Shown here one piece after another: positions 10,699-21,472 of a stretch of 64,000 bases of DNA (positions within the stretch are counted from its first letter, which is position 1; every line of letters starts with the position of its first letter). The notes below the pieces were generated by a model. The model was not told the origin of the DNA. It ran no database searches and worked only from the letters and a program-made list of their open reading frames with translations. The DNA is from Sorghum bicolor (taxonomy: Eukaryota > Streptophyta > Magnoliopsida > Poales > Poaceae). A program made the position numbers and the translations under genes. The DNA lies in contig NC_012879.2 of NCBI RefSeq assembly GCF_000003195.3, positions 33,602,575-33,666,574 of the forward strand, read 5' to 3'.

Positions 10699-11823
10699 TT
10701 GAGAGTCAGCAACTCCAATGAAGTCCAGTGGGGTGAGAGAAAACTAGATCAATGCATTAGGTTGTCCATTGCCGATATGCACAGGAATGAGTCACTGTTG
10801 ATAGCTGCATCTTACTTTTGGTCAGACACCCTCAATGCTTTTGTCTTTGGCCACGGCCCTGCTTCTCCTACTCTTGCCGATGTAGCCATGCTCACCGGTC
10901 TAGATGTATCTTCTGCCGATAGCACCCACCTTTTTGACACAGCTCCTAGTGCCAAAGTAGAGACTCGCGCTATCGGCGGCTGGTCAGGGTACATTCAGAA
11001 GTATCATGGGAAGGGACCTGTCAGCATAAAGGAACAAACCACCTTTCTGAATATGTGGCTCGACAAGTTTGTGTTCTGTGGTCGATCGGCAGGACCGACT
11101 TCCATCTATCTATCGGCAGCAGAGAGACTGGCTAACGGTGGCCGATTCCCTCCCGGCCAATACTTGCTTGGTGCCGTTTACCATCTTCTCCATCAGGTGG
11201 CCAAGAAACTCCTGCTCGGCCAGTCTACTGGCAACTTAGGTGGCCCATGGTGGTTCATTAACATGTGGCTTAATATGCATCTGCACAAGCGCCTCAACTT
11301 CAACCTGTTCACACAGCGTTTCCCAAGAGATATAACTGAAAATCATGTGCTGGGTGAAGAGGAATCGGCAACACGCGCTCCCTTGAACTTTGACGAAGTT
11401 GTCATAGTTCTACCTGGTTCAGGGGGTAATCCAGATCAGATCGGCCGATTCTTCCAGACTCTGTATGAGGGCTTGGCCAGAGATGAACGACCGTGGTTGG
11501 CCTATGATGACCCAGACAGTATGCTCCCCCTGGTTTTCAATCCATTTGATGACGCTCTTGACAGGGATAATGAGGTGATGATGGCAATTGTGACTCCTAG
11601 AGCCATACCAGTGAATTTCTTTGGTAGCACAAAAACCTCTCCCCAGACTTATGAATTTTACAACCCATCGGCATTAGCTCGTCAATTAGCTTTCGGCCAG
11701 TTGCCGATTGCGCTCTGTTATGCCGATGTGATAAAACTCAGAGAGCCCATCAGCAACTTTCTTAAGTGGATTCGAGTAGCCCAACTACCACCGAATGCCG
11801 ATACAGATGCAGATTTGTCATAG
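10699..11823 (+). CDS. PMD domain core, longest open segment
   Basis: An uninterrupted 374-codon stretch between the TGA at 10642 and the TAG at 11821. The 10699 start is only the beginning of the open reading stretch, since the frame is continuous with upstream exon sequence apart from the TGA. Sequence after the TAG keeps the PMD-like pattern WVPAAFITQAYKLWWAEW, so the stop is a recent nonsense change rather than the true end. Fourteen GCCGAT/ATCGGC hexamers fall inside this segment, spread over all three codon phases. Confidence 0.8.
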   Translation: MRVSNSNEVQWGERKLDQCIRLSIADMHRNESLLIAASYFWSDTLNAFVFGHGPASPTLADVAMLTGLDVSSADSTHLFDTAPSAKVETRAIGGWSGYIQKYHGKGPVSIKEQTTFLNMWLDKFVFCGRSAGPTSIYLSAAERLANGGRFPPGQYLLGAVYHLLHQVAKKLLLGQSTGNLGGPWWFINMWLNMHLHKRLNFNLFTQRFPRDITENHVLGEEESATRAPLNFDEVVIVLPGSGGNPDQIGRFFQTLYEGLARDERPWLAYDDPDSMLPLVFNPFDDALDRDNEVMMAIVTPRAIPVNFFGSTKTSPQTYEFYNPSALARQLAFGQLPIALCYADVIKLREPISNFLKWIRVAQLPPNADTDADLS

Positions 11824-12468
11824 TGGGTTCCAGCCGCTTTCATCACTCAGGCGTACAAACTATGGTGGGCAGAATGGAAGGAGCATCTATTCTGCAAATC
11901 AGCCCTTTCGTATCGCGGCATGATTGATCCCGAGTACAAAGTCCCTGACGACGCTGTAAGTATTCCAAAACGATGTTCCAATTCCTTTGTATACCTTTTG
12001 CAGGTTGACAACATCCCCCCATCGGTTAGCAGAAGTGGTAAGCCGATTGACCTGTTTCCATCAGGCCCGATCTCCTCAATCGGCCACAATGCTCCCACTC
12101 TGGCTACCATCGTGCATCGGGGTGTGCGCCTTAAAAAAGTCACCACCAGGAGAACTCAGACATTACCAACGGTAGCTGCTTCCACTCTGGCGCAGGCTTT
12201 CAAGGCAATTTGCCAAACCTTTTTTATTCACACTGATCACCTTTATATCGGCTACATTTGTACTCATAAACTCCTTTTTGTTGTTGCAGCAAACCGGTGC
12301 ATCGGCAAAAGCCAAATGCCAAGGTGCCGATGCCCCCCAGTCTAGTCAGCCAAAGAGGAAGGGCGCCAAGGGTACCAAGGCTGGAACAAAGCGCCAGAAA
12401 GTGGCAACTCCCCCTCCTCCTCCGGTATCTCCAATTCCGGTGGAGTCTTCCCCTTCTTCTCAAGAAGC

Positions 12469-13110
12469 CTAGACGCAGCAAGCACCATCTCCCGGGCAGC
12501 TGGGATTGTATCGGCAGAGACCAGGGCTAAGCTGGAAGAACTATTGGCTATCCTTCATCAAGACACAGCTCAACTGGTTAATGATTCCGACCCGGCCAAG
12601 GTTCTGTTCAAGACCCTCAGAGGCCAGATCCCTATCGATGCTGAAGAAACCCTCTTCCAAGCCGCACATCTAGAAAGTCGCCAGCTGCAATACCAGAGAG
12701 CCACTCGGCGCCTTGCCGATATAGCTGCTCAGACCCAGCTCTCTGAGGAGATGATGAAAGAGAAACTCTTAGCCGATGAGAAGCACAAGAACATTGGCAC
12801 CTTGAAGTCCTCAGGCGATGCATTGAAGCAGAAAATCAATGATTTATCGGCAAAAAGAGAAGCCCTGCTGGCAGAACTCAAGCAAGTGGAGGATGCCTTA
12901 TCTCGAGCCCAGCAAGAAGAAAGTCAACTACCGGAGACCATCAAGCACCTCGAGCAAGAGCGAAATGCCCACGGTCGCAAAGCGCTGCAGTTGAAGAAGA
13001 AGCTGAAGCCGATAGAAGGTTCTGTCGATGATGATGCCAAAGAGATAGAACAAGCCAACCAAATCCGGCTGCGCGCCATATCGGCGATCCAGGCGCTGCT
13101 GAACATCTGA
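12469..13110 (+). CDS. Coiled-coil C-terminal region of the antisense protein
   Basis: The frame is open from about 12440 through TGA at 13108-13110. It is rich in Glu, Lys, Gln, Leu and Ala with heptad-like spacing (LEELLAILHQ, LADIAAQTQLSEEMMKEKLLADE, LKQVEDALSRAQQEESQLPETI) and would form a long alpha-helical coiled coil for self-association. No catalytic motif is seen. It joins the upstream basic region only through a frameshift near 12460. The stop lies about 50-150 bp from the convergent end of pol. Confidence 0.7.
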   Translation, partial: LDAASTISRAAGIVSAETRAKLEELLAILHQDTAQLVNDSDPAKVLFKTLRGQIPIDAEETLFQAAHLESRQLQYQRATRRLADIAAQTQLSEEMMKEKLLADEKHKNIGTLKSSGDALKQKINDLSAKREALLAELKQVEDALSRAQQEESQLPETIKHLEQERNAHGRKALQLKKKLKPIEGSVDDDAKEIEQANQIRLRAISAIQALLNI

Positions 13111-13156
13111 AGCTTTCATCGGCAACACGTCTTCGCTCCTCTGCATTTCAGCTTTC

Positions 13157-16100
13157 TTAATGTCTTTGTCTAGCCGATAGGACTGTTATCGGCATCTTTT
13201 GAAATGTTAAGTCTGGCCCCAGATACATTTTAATCCAGCCGATAGGAGTGTTATCGGCGCTTAAACTTCTATGCATCGATCCATATGCTGGGTAGTACTT
13301 CTTTAAATATTTGCCATTTAATGCTGTGAGAAATTCAACTCCTTCGAGAGTTTCTAAAATATAGGCATTTCCAGGAGCCGATCGACTTATCCGATAAGGA
13401 CCTTCCCAATTAGGAGACCACTTTCCAAACTTCGAACTTTTGGTCCCGATCGGTAAAATTAATTTCCATACCAAGTCTCCATCGGCAAACTCCTTAGCCT
13501 TTACTTTCTTGTCATACCATCTAGCAACTCTCTTCTTATTTTCTTCTATACTCATTAAAGCCTTTAACCGATGTCCTGCTAGATCGTCTAACTCATCGGT
13601 CATCAAAGTGGCATAATTATCGGCAGCCAATTGATCTTGAAAAGATAATCGCCTAGATCCAGCCTTAATTTCCCAAGGCAAGACTGCATGATGTCCATAC
13701 ACCAATTGATAGGGTGACACCTTGGTTGATCCATGACAAGTCATCCGATAGGACCACAATGCTTCATTTAATAATGTATGCCACCGCTTAGGATTTTCTT
13801 CAATCTTTCGTTTGATAAGCTTGATAATTCCTTTGTTAGACGCCTCGGCCTGCCCATTGGCTTGAGCATAATAAGGAGAAGAATTCAACACTTTAATCCC
13901 CATACCGACTGCAAATTCATCAAACTCCCCCGATGTAAACATAGTGCCCTGATCGGTAGTAATTGTTTGAGGAATCCCAAATCGGTAAATGATATGCTCC
14001 TTCACAAAATCAATCATGTTGGCTGATGTGACTTTCTTCAAAGGAATAGCTTCGACCCACTTAGTGAAATAATCAGTGGCAACCAGAATAAACTTATGCC
14101 CTTTGCTAGATGGTGGATAAATCTGGCCGATCAGATCAATAGCCCATCCTCGGAACGGCCAAGGCTTTATGATAGGATTCATAGCCGATGCAGGTGCCCT
14201 TTGAATATTACCAAACTTTTGACACCCTTGACACCCTTTGAAATACTTAAAGCAATCCTCAAGTATAGTCGGCCAATAATATCTATTCCTTATAATCATT
14301 CACTTCACCTTAAAAGCCGACTGATGTGCTCCACACACTCCTTCATGAATTTCTCCCATCAAACTCCTAGCTTCATCATCACCTAAGCATCGGAGAAGAA
14401 TTCCATCAATAGTTCGATAGTACAATTCATCTTCGAGGAGCACATACTTGGTTGCTTGAAATCGAACTCGTCTTTCAACTTTCTTGGATGGATCTTTCAA
14501 ATAATCAATAATTTCTTTCCTCCAATCATCGGCATTGCATTAATCATAGGCTGATATCCCGAGGCATGCTGAGCTAACCGATTGGCCTCTTCATTATGCA
14601 ATCGAGGAACATGCTCTAATCGGAAATCTTTGAATTCCTTTAACAGTTGCATGCTCTTCTCGAAATAAGTTATGAGAACTTCACTTCGGCATTCATAGCT
14701 CCCGGCCAATTGATTTATAACCAACATAGAATCACCGAAGACTTCAACAGCGTCAGCACGAACTTCTCTTAACAACTCTAATCCTTTTATCAAAGCCTGA
14801 TATTCAGCCTGATTATTTGTTGACGTAGCAACAATTGGCAAGGAAAATTCATACTTCCTTCCCATAGGAGAAACTAACACTATGCCGATTCCTGCCCCCC
14901 GGTCACATGTAGATCCATCAAAGAAGAGTGTCCAAAGCACAATTTCCACAGCCTCCACCGTGCCACAATGTTGGGTCACAAAATCGGCCATAACCTGCCC
15001 TTTAACTGCCTTAGTCGATTCATAACGCAGATCGAACTCCGACAGCGCCAAAATCCATTTACCGATCCTGCCACTCATAATCGGCATACATAGCATGTAC
15101 CGGACCACATCATCTTTGCAAACAACAGTGCATTCGGCCGATAACAAGTAGTGCCTTAACTTGATACACGAAAAATATAAGCATAGGCAAAGTTTCTCAA
15201 TGGCCGAATACCTGGTCTCAGCATCAATCAACCTCCTGCTTAAGTAATAAATTACGCGCTCTTTCCCTTCAAATTCTTGAATCAAAGCTAAACCGATAAC
15301 CACCCCATCGGTAGACAAATACAATCTGAAGGGCTTTCCTTGCTGAGGTGGAACTAGAACTGGAGGATTCACTAGATACTTCTTAATTTCATCCGGAGCC
15401 AACTGTTGCTCTTTCCCCCAAATAAATTCTTGATCGGCTTTTAGCTTAAGAAGAGGACTGAAAGCACGAATTTTACCAGACAAATTAGATATAAATCTCC
15501 TGATAAAATTTACCTTGCCGATCAAGGACTGGAGCTCAGTTTTGTTGGTAGGGGCCACTATCTTATTGATGGCGTCAATAGATCTTCGACTGATTTCAAT
15601 CCCCCTTCGATGTACCATGAAACCAAGAAACTGCCCTGCCGATACACCAAATGCGCACTTATTGGGATTCATTTTCAATCCATGCTTCCTTGTGCACTCT
15701 AACACCTTTCGTAGATCGCCAAGATGCTTTGTGAAATCCCCACACTTAACCACCACATCATCAATATAAATCTCCACCAGCTTGCCGATGAACTCATGAA
15801 ATATAAAATTCATAGCCCTTTGATAAGTAGCACCAGCATTCTTGAGGACAAAAGTCATGACTATCCATTCAAATAACCCAACATGACAAGGACACCTAAA
15901 TGCGGTTTTTGGAATATCTTCCTCTGCCATGAATATTTGATTGTATCCCGCATTGCCATCCATAAAGCTAATGATCCGATGACCAGCCGCGGCGTCAACC
16001 AGCAGATCGGCAACAGGCATCGGGTATCCATCCATCGGCGTAGCTTTATTGAGATTCCTGAAATCAATGCACACCCGAAGCTTCCCGTTTTTCTTGTAAA

Positions 16101-16487
16101 CCGGAACGACATTGGAAATCCATTCGGCATACCGACACTGCCGAATAAACTTAGCTTCAATAAGTTTAGTGATTTCGGCCTTAATATCAGGTAGAATATT
16201 AAGATTACATCGGCAAGCTGGCTGCTGATGTGGCCGAAATCCAGACTTGATGGGTAACCGATGTTCAACAATTGATCGGTCTAAACCAGGCATCTCGGTA
16301 TAATCCCAAGCAAAGCAATCTTTATATTCCTTTAACAAATCGGTTAATTGTTGCTACACTAAGGATTTAACTTAGCACTAATAAAAGTAGGTCTAGGCTT
16401 ATCACCACTACCTATATCTACTTCTACCAAATCATCGGCCGATGTGAATCCCTGGCCTAATTTTCCATCATCAGCGAACCTATCCAT
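13157..16487 (-). pseudogene. pol: Tat gypsy pol, copy B, broken
   Basis: Same RT, RNase H, second RNase H and integrase as copy A (YIDD, LFFDGS, TTDQG and QAEASNK all visible), but with at least three lesions. A one-base loss near 16353 removes the N-terminus from frame, so the open stretch restarts near 16338. A 13 bp deletion near 14533 shifts the frame after the second RNase H. A Trp codon at about 14300 became TGA in front of the integrase. A further one-base loss near the 3' end replaces the last residues with a tail ending at 13157. ATG at 16487 overlaps the protease stop as in copy A. Confidence 0.9.
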
Positions 16488-17983
16488 CAAAAACAGTCGT
16501 CAGAACCGACTGCTTGGATCGGTGGAATCTCGTAATCGGCAACCTTGAGAAAATCTTTCTCCCAAACTTCTCCTGAAATGCACCTGGTCCTCTCATAGGT
16601 ATCCGCCTCTGCCGACGCAATGACATAAGAAGAATCTCCTGGGACAATCTCAATTTTGTCACCTACCCACTGAACCAAGCATTGGTGCATTGTAGACGGG
16701 ATGCAACAATTGGCATGAATCCAATCTCTTCCCAGTAACAAGTTGTACGCACCCTTTCCACTGATCACGAAGAAAGTTGTTGGCAAAGTTTTGCTGCCGA
16801 TGGTCAACTCCACACATATTGCCCCCTTGACTGGAGACACGTTCCCTTCAAAGTCTTTAAGCATCATATCGGTCTTGGTCAAATCCTGATCCCCTTTCCC
16901 AAGCTTCCGATATACTGTATACGGCATAATATTAATAGCAGCTCCACCATCAACTAGGATCTTGGTCATTGGCTGCCCATCAACCCTTCCTTTGACGAAC
17001 AGAGCTTTGAGATGCTGTCTTTCGTCATCGGCAGGTTTCTCAAAGATAGCTGTCATCGGATCTAGAGCCAGCTGAGCTATTTGATCGGAAAACTCCACCT
17101 CGTCATCACTGGATGGCGCAAGGAATTCCATCGGCAACATAAAGACCATGTTGACACCTGCCGATGGACCTTCCCCCTTAGGACCTGGTTGTTGTCGATC
17201 CTCAGGTTTTCCAGAGCTTTCGCCCTTGCTTAGATCCTCTTGCCTTTCACGTTGCAATCTCCTTTTCTGTGTCTTGGTCAACCCTTCCGGACACCATGGA
17301 GGAAGTGGCTTCTGCCTTGCTACTGGGCGTCGATTCTCTCTTGACTCCATCCGATGCGTGTTAGCATCCCTGCAAAATATGAACTCATCGGGAACTCGTG
17401 CATTAGCCATCTCTTCGAGCTCTTCCTGGTTCCTGGGAAAATATTGGACACGATCACCAAGCCTATCGTGCACGCTGAGCTTGCCCCCCAGCCGATCATG
17501 AACTGATGCTCTTCCTCTGATCGGACCATCAAATCGTCGATTGTCATCATGATAACGCCAATCGGTCCTATCATACCGATCATAACCATTGCACTCAGGG
17601 AAGTCTCTGACAGTGGGAAGTTTAATATTCTCCTCCCAACAATGGATGAAGAACGGACAGTTCCAATGATCTCTATGCCGATTCCACTCCTGTCGGCGTC
17701 TCTCTTCTTCCCGACGATAATCTTCTTGCTGGCGCCGATACCGATCTTCCCGTTGCTGCCAGTTCTCTCGAGGCCTTCTATGAGTTATAACGATGCCAGA
17801 CCGAGGAGGCCTACCTGAGCTGGTTCCTTCCTGAACCAAGCCCCTACCTCTTGCATCGGTAGTAGTAACTTGATGCTGAGGATCTACCGATGCACTTCTC
17901 TCGGCTGCTTCTGATGTTAAGACTTTAGCCTTTCTCTTAGCATCCAACATGTTTGTTGGGAAAGGATGTTGGTCTATCTTCAT
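16487..17983 (-). CDS. Gag C-terminus and aspartic protease, copy B
   Basis: A 498-residue open segment. The first 120 residues are Arg/Glu-rich, followed by NCPFFIHCWEE...FPEC, a Cys/His arrangement typical of Tat-type gag. The protease is near residues 340-430 (ILVDGGAAINIMP, NLLLGRDWI). The 17983 start is only the first ATG after a TAG at about 17987; the frame is continuous with the gag segment upstream. It ends at TGA 16487-16489, one base overlapping the ATG of pol. Confidence 0.85.
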   Translation of the reverse strand: MKIDQHPFPTNMLDAKRKAKVLTSEAAERSASVDPQHQVTTTDARGRGLVQEGTSSGRPPRSGIVITHRRPRENWQQREDRYRRQQEDYRREEERRRQEWNRHRDHWNCPFFIHCWEENIKLPTVRDFPECNGYDRYDRTDWRYHDDNRRFDGPIRGRASVHDRLGGKLSVHDRLGDRVQYFPRNQEELEEMANARVPDEFIFCRDANTHRMESRENRRPVARQKPLPPWCPEGLTKTQKRRLQRERQEDLSKGESSGKPEDRQQPGPKGEGPSAGVNMVFMLPMEFLAPSSDDEVEFSDQIAQLALDPMTAIFEKPADDERQHLKALFVKGRVDGQPMTKILVDGGAAINIMPYTVYRKLGKGDQDLTKTDMMLKDFEGNVSPVKGAICVELTIGSKTLPTTFFVISGKGAYNLLLGRDWIHANCCIPSTMHQCLVQWVGDKIEIVPGDSSYVIASAEADTYERTRCISGEVWEKDFLKVADYEIPPIQAVGSDDCF

Positions 17984-17989
17984 CGGCTT

Positions 17990-18775
17990 CTAAGTCTTGG
18001 AACTGTCAAACTTGATTCTCCCAGACTCTATAGCCGATTGCAGCTGCTGCCTGAAAACCTTGCACTCATTGGTGTCATGAGAAGTTGCATTATGCCACTT
18101 GCAATATTTCATCCTCTTTAACTCCTCAGCCGATGGGATCACGTGATTAGGAGACAGTTTGATCTGACCTTCCTGAAGTAGAAAATCAAATATCCTATCG
18201 GCCTTAGCGGTGTCAAAAGCGAACTTTTCTGGTTCCTTCTGCCCAAAAGGGCAAGATATCGGCTTTTTGTTCTTTACCCACTCTGCCAAGCCGATGACTC
18301 GTTCCTCATCAGAATCCGAGCTTGTTGCTTCATCAACAAATGATACCTTCTTGTTCCATGCTCTTTTGGGCTCGAAAGGCTTGATGTCTTGATCAGAAAT
18401 CCTCTGCACCAAATGACTTAAGCTTTCAAACTCCTGAGAGGCATACTTATCCCTGATATGTGGCAACAAACCCTGGAAAGCCAAATCGGCTAGCTGCCGA
18501 TCATCCAGAACCAGGCTATAGCATTTATTCTTGACCTCCCGTATCCTCTGCACAAAACCCTCAACCGACTCATCATTACGTTGCCTCAACTTGACCAAGT
18601 CGGTGATCTTCTTCTCATGAACCCCGGAAAAGAAGTATTTGTGGAATTGTTTCTCCAGATCGGCCCAAGTAATCACTGAGTTGGGTGGTAGTGATATGAA
18701 GCAGGTAAAGGCCGATCCAGACAATGATGATGAAAATAAACGAACCCTTAATTCGTCCCTGTTACCAGCTCGCAT
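17990..18775 (-). pseudogene. gag: Gag capsid region (retrotrans_gag), copy B
   Basis: 261 residues with a retrotrans_gag domain (FTCFISLPPNSVITWADLEK, KITDLVKLRQRNDESVEGFV) and a downstream Cys/His block CKWHNATSHDTNEC. It ends in TAG in frame with the following gag-protease segment, and a one-base shift near 18765 separates it from the N-terminal part. Confidence 0.88.
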
Positions 18776-20148
18776 TGAATAATGAACCTATTGACATGCT
18801 CCATGGTTGACGTGTCATCCTGTCTAGAAAACTTAGTAAAGTCTGGTACCTTGTACCGATGCGGAAGCGGGATCAAATCATATGCGGGAGGATACGGTGT
18901 CCGATAAGAGTAAGTGTTGACTTTGGGTTTTATCCCAAATTGATCCCTCATTACTTCAGCGATCTTATCGGCCCAATATGCATCGGCATCCTGCCGATGA
19001 GGCGGCTGCGGGTCCGGCACCTGGTGGCGAGCCTCCACGTGTCTGTTTGGGGCATGATCTGCACGGAACGTTGGGTTGATCATCTGGCCCCCAATTTGCG
19101 GACCACCAAACAGCTATCCACCGATTTGCTGCCCCCCGAGCTGCCGTCCGAGATTCATTGGCTGGTTGGGAACCCCCTGACTTTGGAATCTGGGATAGAT
19201 CTGTCCTTGCTGGAATCCTGTAGCCTGGTAACTCTGTTGGGGTGTTTGGGGAAAGACTTGCTGTCCAAGCCACCCATTATTAGCGTTCATCGGCATAGGC
19301 GCTGCCGATGTTTGGTAATTGGGCATCATCATTGAATTGACATACCCCGACTGGGTCATAGACCTCTGTTGCATCAGCATTGAATCTGCCGATGCATTAG
19401 GCATCTGGAACATTGAATCTTGAGGATTCCTAGTGTGAGGCCTCGCAGTAGTAGTTGTAGTATACTGAGGACTCTAGTTCAATGGCGCATTGGGAAGCGC
19501 CGATGTCATAGGAGTCTTGCCCCTCATGTCGGTTATCTGTGATGTACCCGGCGTCAACTCTGGAGGCATACCATAACCCCACCAGTTGGGAGGAAGAGTC
19601 AGCCCTGACATTGCCGATGCCAACATATCTGTAGTCAGTTTATTCTGCCCACCTGAAGTCTGCGGGTTAGTTGTCATCGGCACAGATTGGGCATTAGTAG
19701 TTCCCAACGTACTTGGAGGGACGGCAGACTGTGCACTCGCAGTGGCCGTAGCAGCCGATGGAGCCGTGACCTCTTGTGACGTTGGCTGATGATGAGAGGG
19801 GCCCACATAATCTGGTGGGATTTGTCCTTCCTTGAAAGTTCTTGCCACGGCATTGAAAAATGTATTAGACAGTACGCCAGCTTGGTTGATCAAAGCTCGG
19901 TTGATAGCACTGTCAACCATATCTTGAAGCTTGCCAGGATTGGCTTCGAAAGTAACCTGCCGTGGTGCCGGCAGTGCATCTTTCTGGATTACTTCGCCGC
20001 TCCTGTTCATGCTGAAGGACTTTAGGCATTGCAACTTGTATTCCTCCATGGCTTGAGCAATAGCTTGCTTCTGCTCATCCTTGAGATTGGCTTCCGTCAC
20101 GGGGATGACGTTCTCTTGATCAAAGTCAGAGATCGACATGTTGAACAT
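18748..20148 (-). pseudogene. gag: Gag N-terminal region, copy B
   Basis: The likely start is ATG at 20148 or 20139, close to the primer site. Three open pieces in one frame (to 19474, 19114-19413, 18748-19083) are separated by TAG codons at 19474 and about 19111. The region is Gln/Pro/Ser/Thr/Met-rich and low in complexity, followed by WADKIAEVMRDQFGIKPK and KVPDFTKFSRQDDTSTMEH, which lead into the capsid domain. Nonsense changes and the shift at about 18765 make it non-functional as read. Confidence 0.8.
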
Positions 20149-20162
20149 GATCTTGAATCTGT

Positions 20163-20181
20163 CCCACTGGGCGTGCCAAAA
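20163..20181 (-). other. Probable primer binding site of copy B
   Basis: Minus-strand TGGCACGCCCAGTGGGAC lies a few bases after the 5' LTR, in the position and style of gypsy primer sites. I could not assign the tRNA. Confidence 0.55.
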
Positions 20182-20185
20182 GATG

Positions 20186-20892
20186 TGTTGGTGCAAAAGC
20201 TGGTCTGCAAACACAAAGGGCTAATACCCGATTTCAAACGTTAAGGCGTGCCAGCCGATTTGACCTTACTATCGGCAAAGGTGATAACTCGAATACTTTA
20301 GTCCTGACAACAGCGATGCGCCCGGATGTCACGGCTAAGAGGTACTCACGCGGAACTTAAGAACACGCCGAGCTTGAGTCGACGAATTTCTAAGAACTCG
20401 TAATGAAAAGGGAAAAAAGTATGACGAAGTCGTCGAAAAAGTAGATGCTGGAATATGAGTAAAAACGTGTGTTTGATTGATTGATAGATAGATCATTACA
20501 AGGTCCTAGGGTCTATATTTATACCCTGCTCAAAGAGCTACAACCAGACACGATTAGAATTCGAATTCCAAATTACACGGAATCCGTATACAAAACGATG
20601 TAAATAATTAAGGAAATAACAAAACTATCTCCCGTGACAAACTGAAACTCCTCAACAAACCGATCGGCAGCTTCCGGACTCTCCCTTCGTATTATCAACA
20701 GATTCCCTTGACATAGTCATCGGCAGATTTCCTCATCATAGCCATCGGCACAGACACATCACCGTTTGTAGACTTAGTCACGTTCAATTTCTCCCCCATC
20801 GGCAACCATCCTCATCGGCAACTCATCCTGTAAACAAAACACTGCCATTTCATCCTGCCATCCTGGACACCTGCCCAAAAACGGTGTCAACA
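20186..20892 (-). repeat. Tat gypsy 5' LTR (copy B)
   Basis: TGTTGACACC...GCACCAACA on the minus strand, 707 bp, pairing with 9084-9707. Followed on the right by the duplicated GGAGG. It holds seven GCCGAT/ATCGGC hexamers. Confidence 0.95.
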
Positions 20893-20897
20893 GGAGG

Positions 20898-21472
20898 AAC
20901 CAAAGGTGGAGATACATGAGGATGTTGAGCATGACCACAACAAGGTGGTTGTGGAGGATTGCTCCACCTCATGGTCAAGTGAAGATGAAGATGATGGCTA
21001 TCAGAGTGATGCTTCTACAAGCTCATCCACTTCATCACATTCCTCCATGTCTCACGGCGACGGCAAGGTATCTATTGGAGGTGTGATTGTTGATTGTGAT
21101 GATCCAAATTTTGAGCTTGTATGTAGACTCACCAAAGCTTTAAGAAATGAGATGGCTAAAACAAGTAAATTGAAAAATGAAAACTCATTTCTAAAGACCA
21201 CATGTGAACAACAAAAGCATATACTTTATGTTACTACTTGTTCACATGAGGAGCTAAAATTGGTTCATGAGGAACTTTGTGTTACTCATGATAACTTGGT
21301 AAAAGATCATGCTTTTCTCACTAAGAAGATTTCTAATGAAGAAATTAAAACTAGTGAGAGCTCATCACTTGGGTCAAATAATCAATCACATATCGCTACT
21401 AACCCTTGTGATGTAGGCAAGAAGCATGTATCCACCTCTTGTGATGTTTTATTATCTATGCCATGTTATTGA
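20898..21472 (+). pseudogene. gag: Sirevirus gag, middle part
   Basis: This continues the frame broken at 9083. It is acidic and Ser-rich (STSWSSEDEDDGYQSD), then a short coiled-coil-like stretch (LRNEMAKTSKLKNENSFLKTTCEQQ). It ends at a single in-frame TGA at 21470-21472, after which the same frame runs on without other stops to 22411. One nonsense change therefore splits gag here. Confidence 0.85.

Larger units (their letters stand above)
10350..13110 (+). pseudogene. Antisense aminotransferase-like plant mobile domain (PMD) gene with coiled coil
   Basis: The exon model is 10350-10376, 10498-11955, 12004-12204, 12290 to about 12470, then a frameshift into an open frame ending at 13110. Exon 1 encodes nine residues. 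Introns have GT..AG borders at 10377-10497 and 11956-12003, and a GC..AG border at 12205-12289. The large exon encodes a PMD (WSDTLNAFVFGHGPASPTLADV, GGWSGY, GGPWWFINMWLNMHL, TYEFYNPSALARQLAFGQLP). The fourth exon is Lys/Arg- and Pro-rich, possibly a nuclear signal. The last part is a coiled coil. Breaks are TGA at 10642, TAG at 11821 and a one-base shift near 12460. PMD proteins occur as host genes (MAIN/MAIL) and in transposons; a role here is unknown. It is convergent with pol. Confidence 0.8.
9084..20892 (-). mobile_element. Complete Tat-lineage Ty3/gypsy retrotransposon, copy B, with antisense PMD gene
   Basis: The element has TGTTG...CAACA ends, LTRs of 624 bp (3' LTR, left) and 707 bp (5' LTR, right), and a perfect 5 bp duplication. 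Order on the minus strand is 5' LTR, primer site, gag, protease, pol, then an oppositely transcribed gene, polypurine tract and 3' LTR. Gag and pol are interrupted by stops and frameshifts, so it is not autonomous now. LTRs differ at about 7 sites plus an indel of about 83 bp, which suggests insertion within roughly half a million years under a 1.3e-8 grass clock. Additional antisense ORFs are known in some Tat elements (Grande, for example). The hexamer GCCGAT/ATCGGC is strongly over-represented throughout. Confidence 0.95.
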
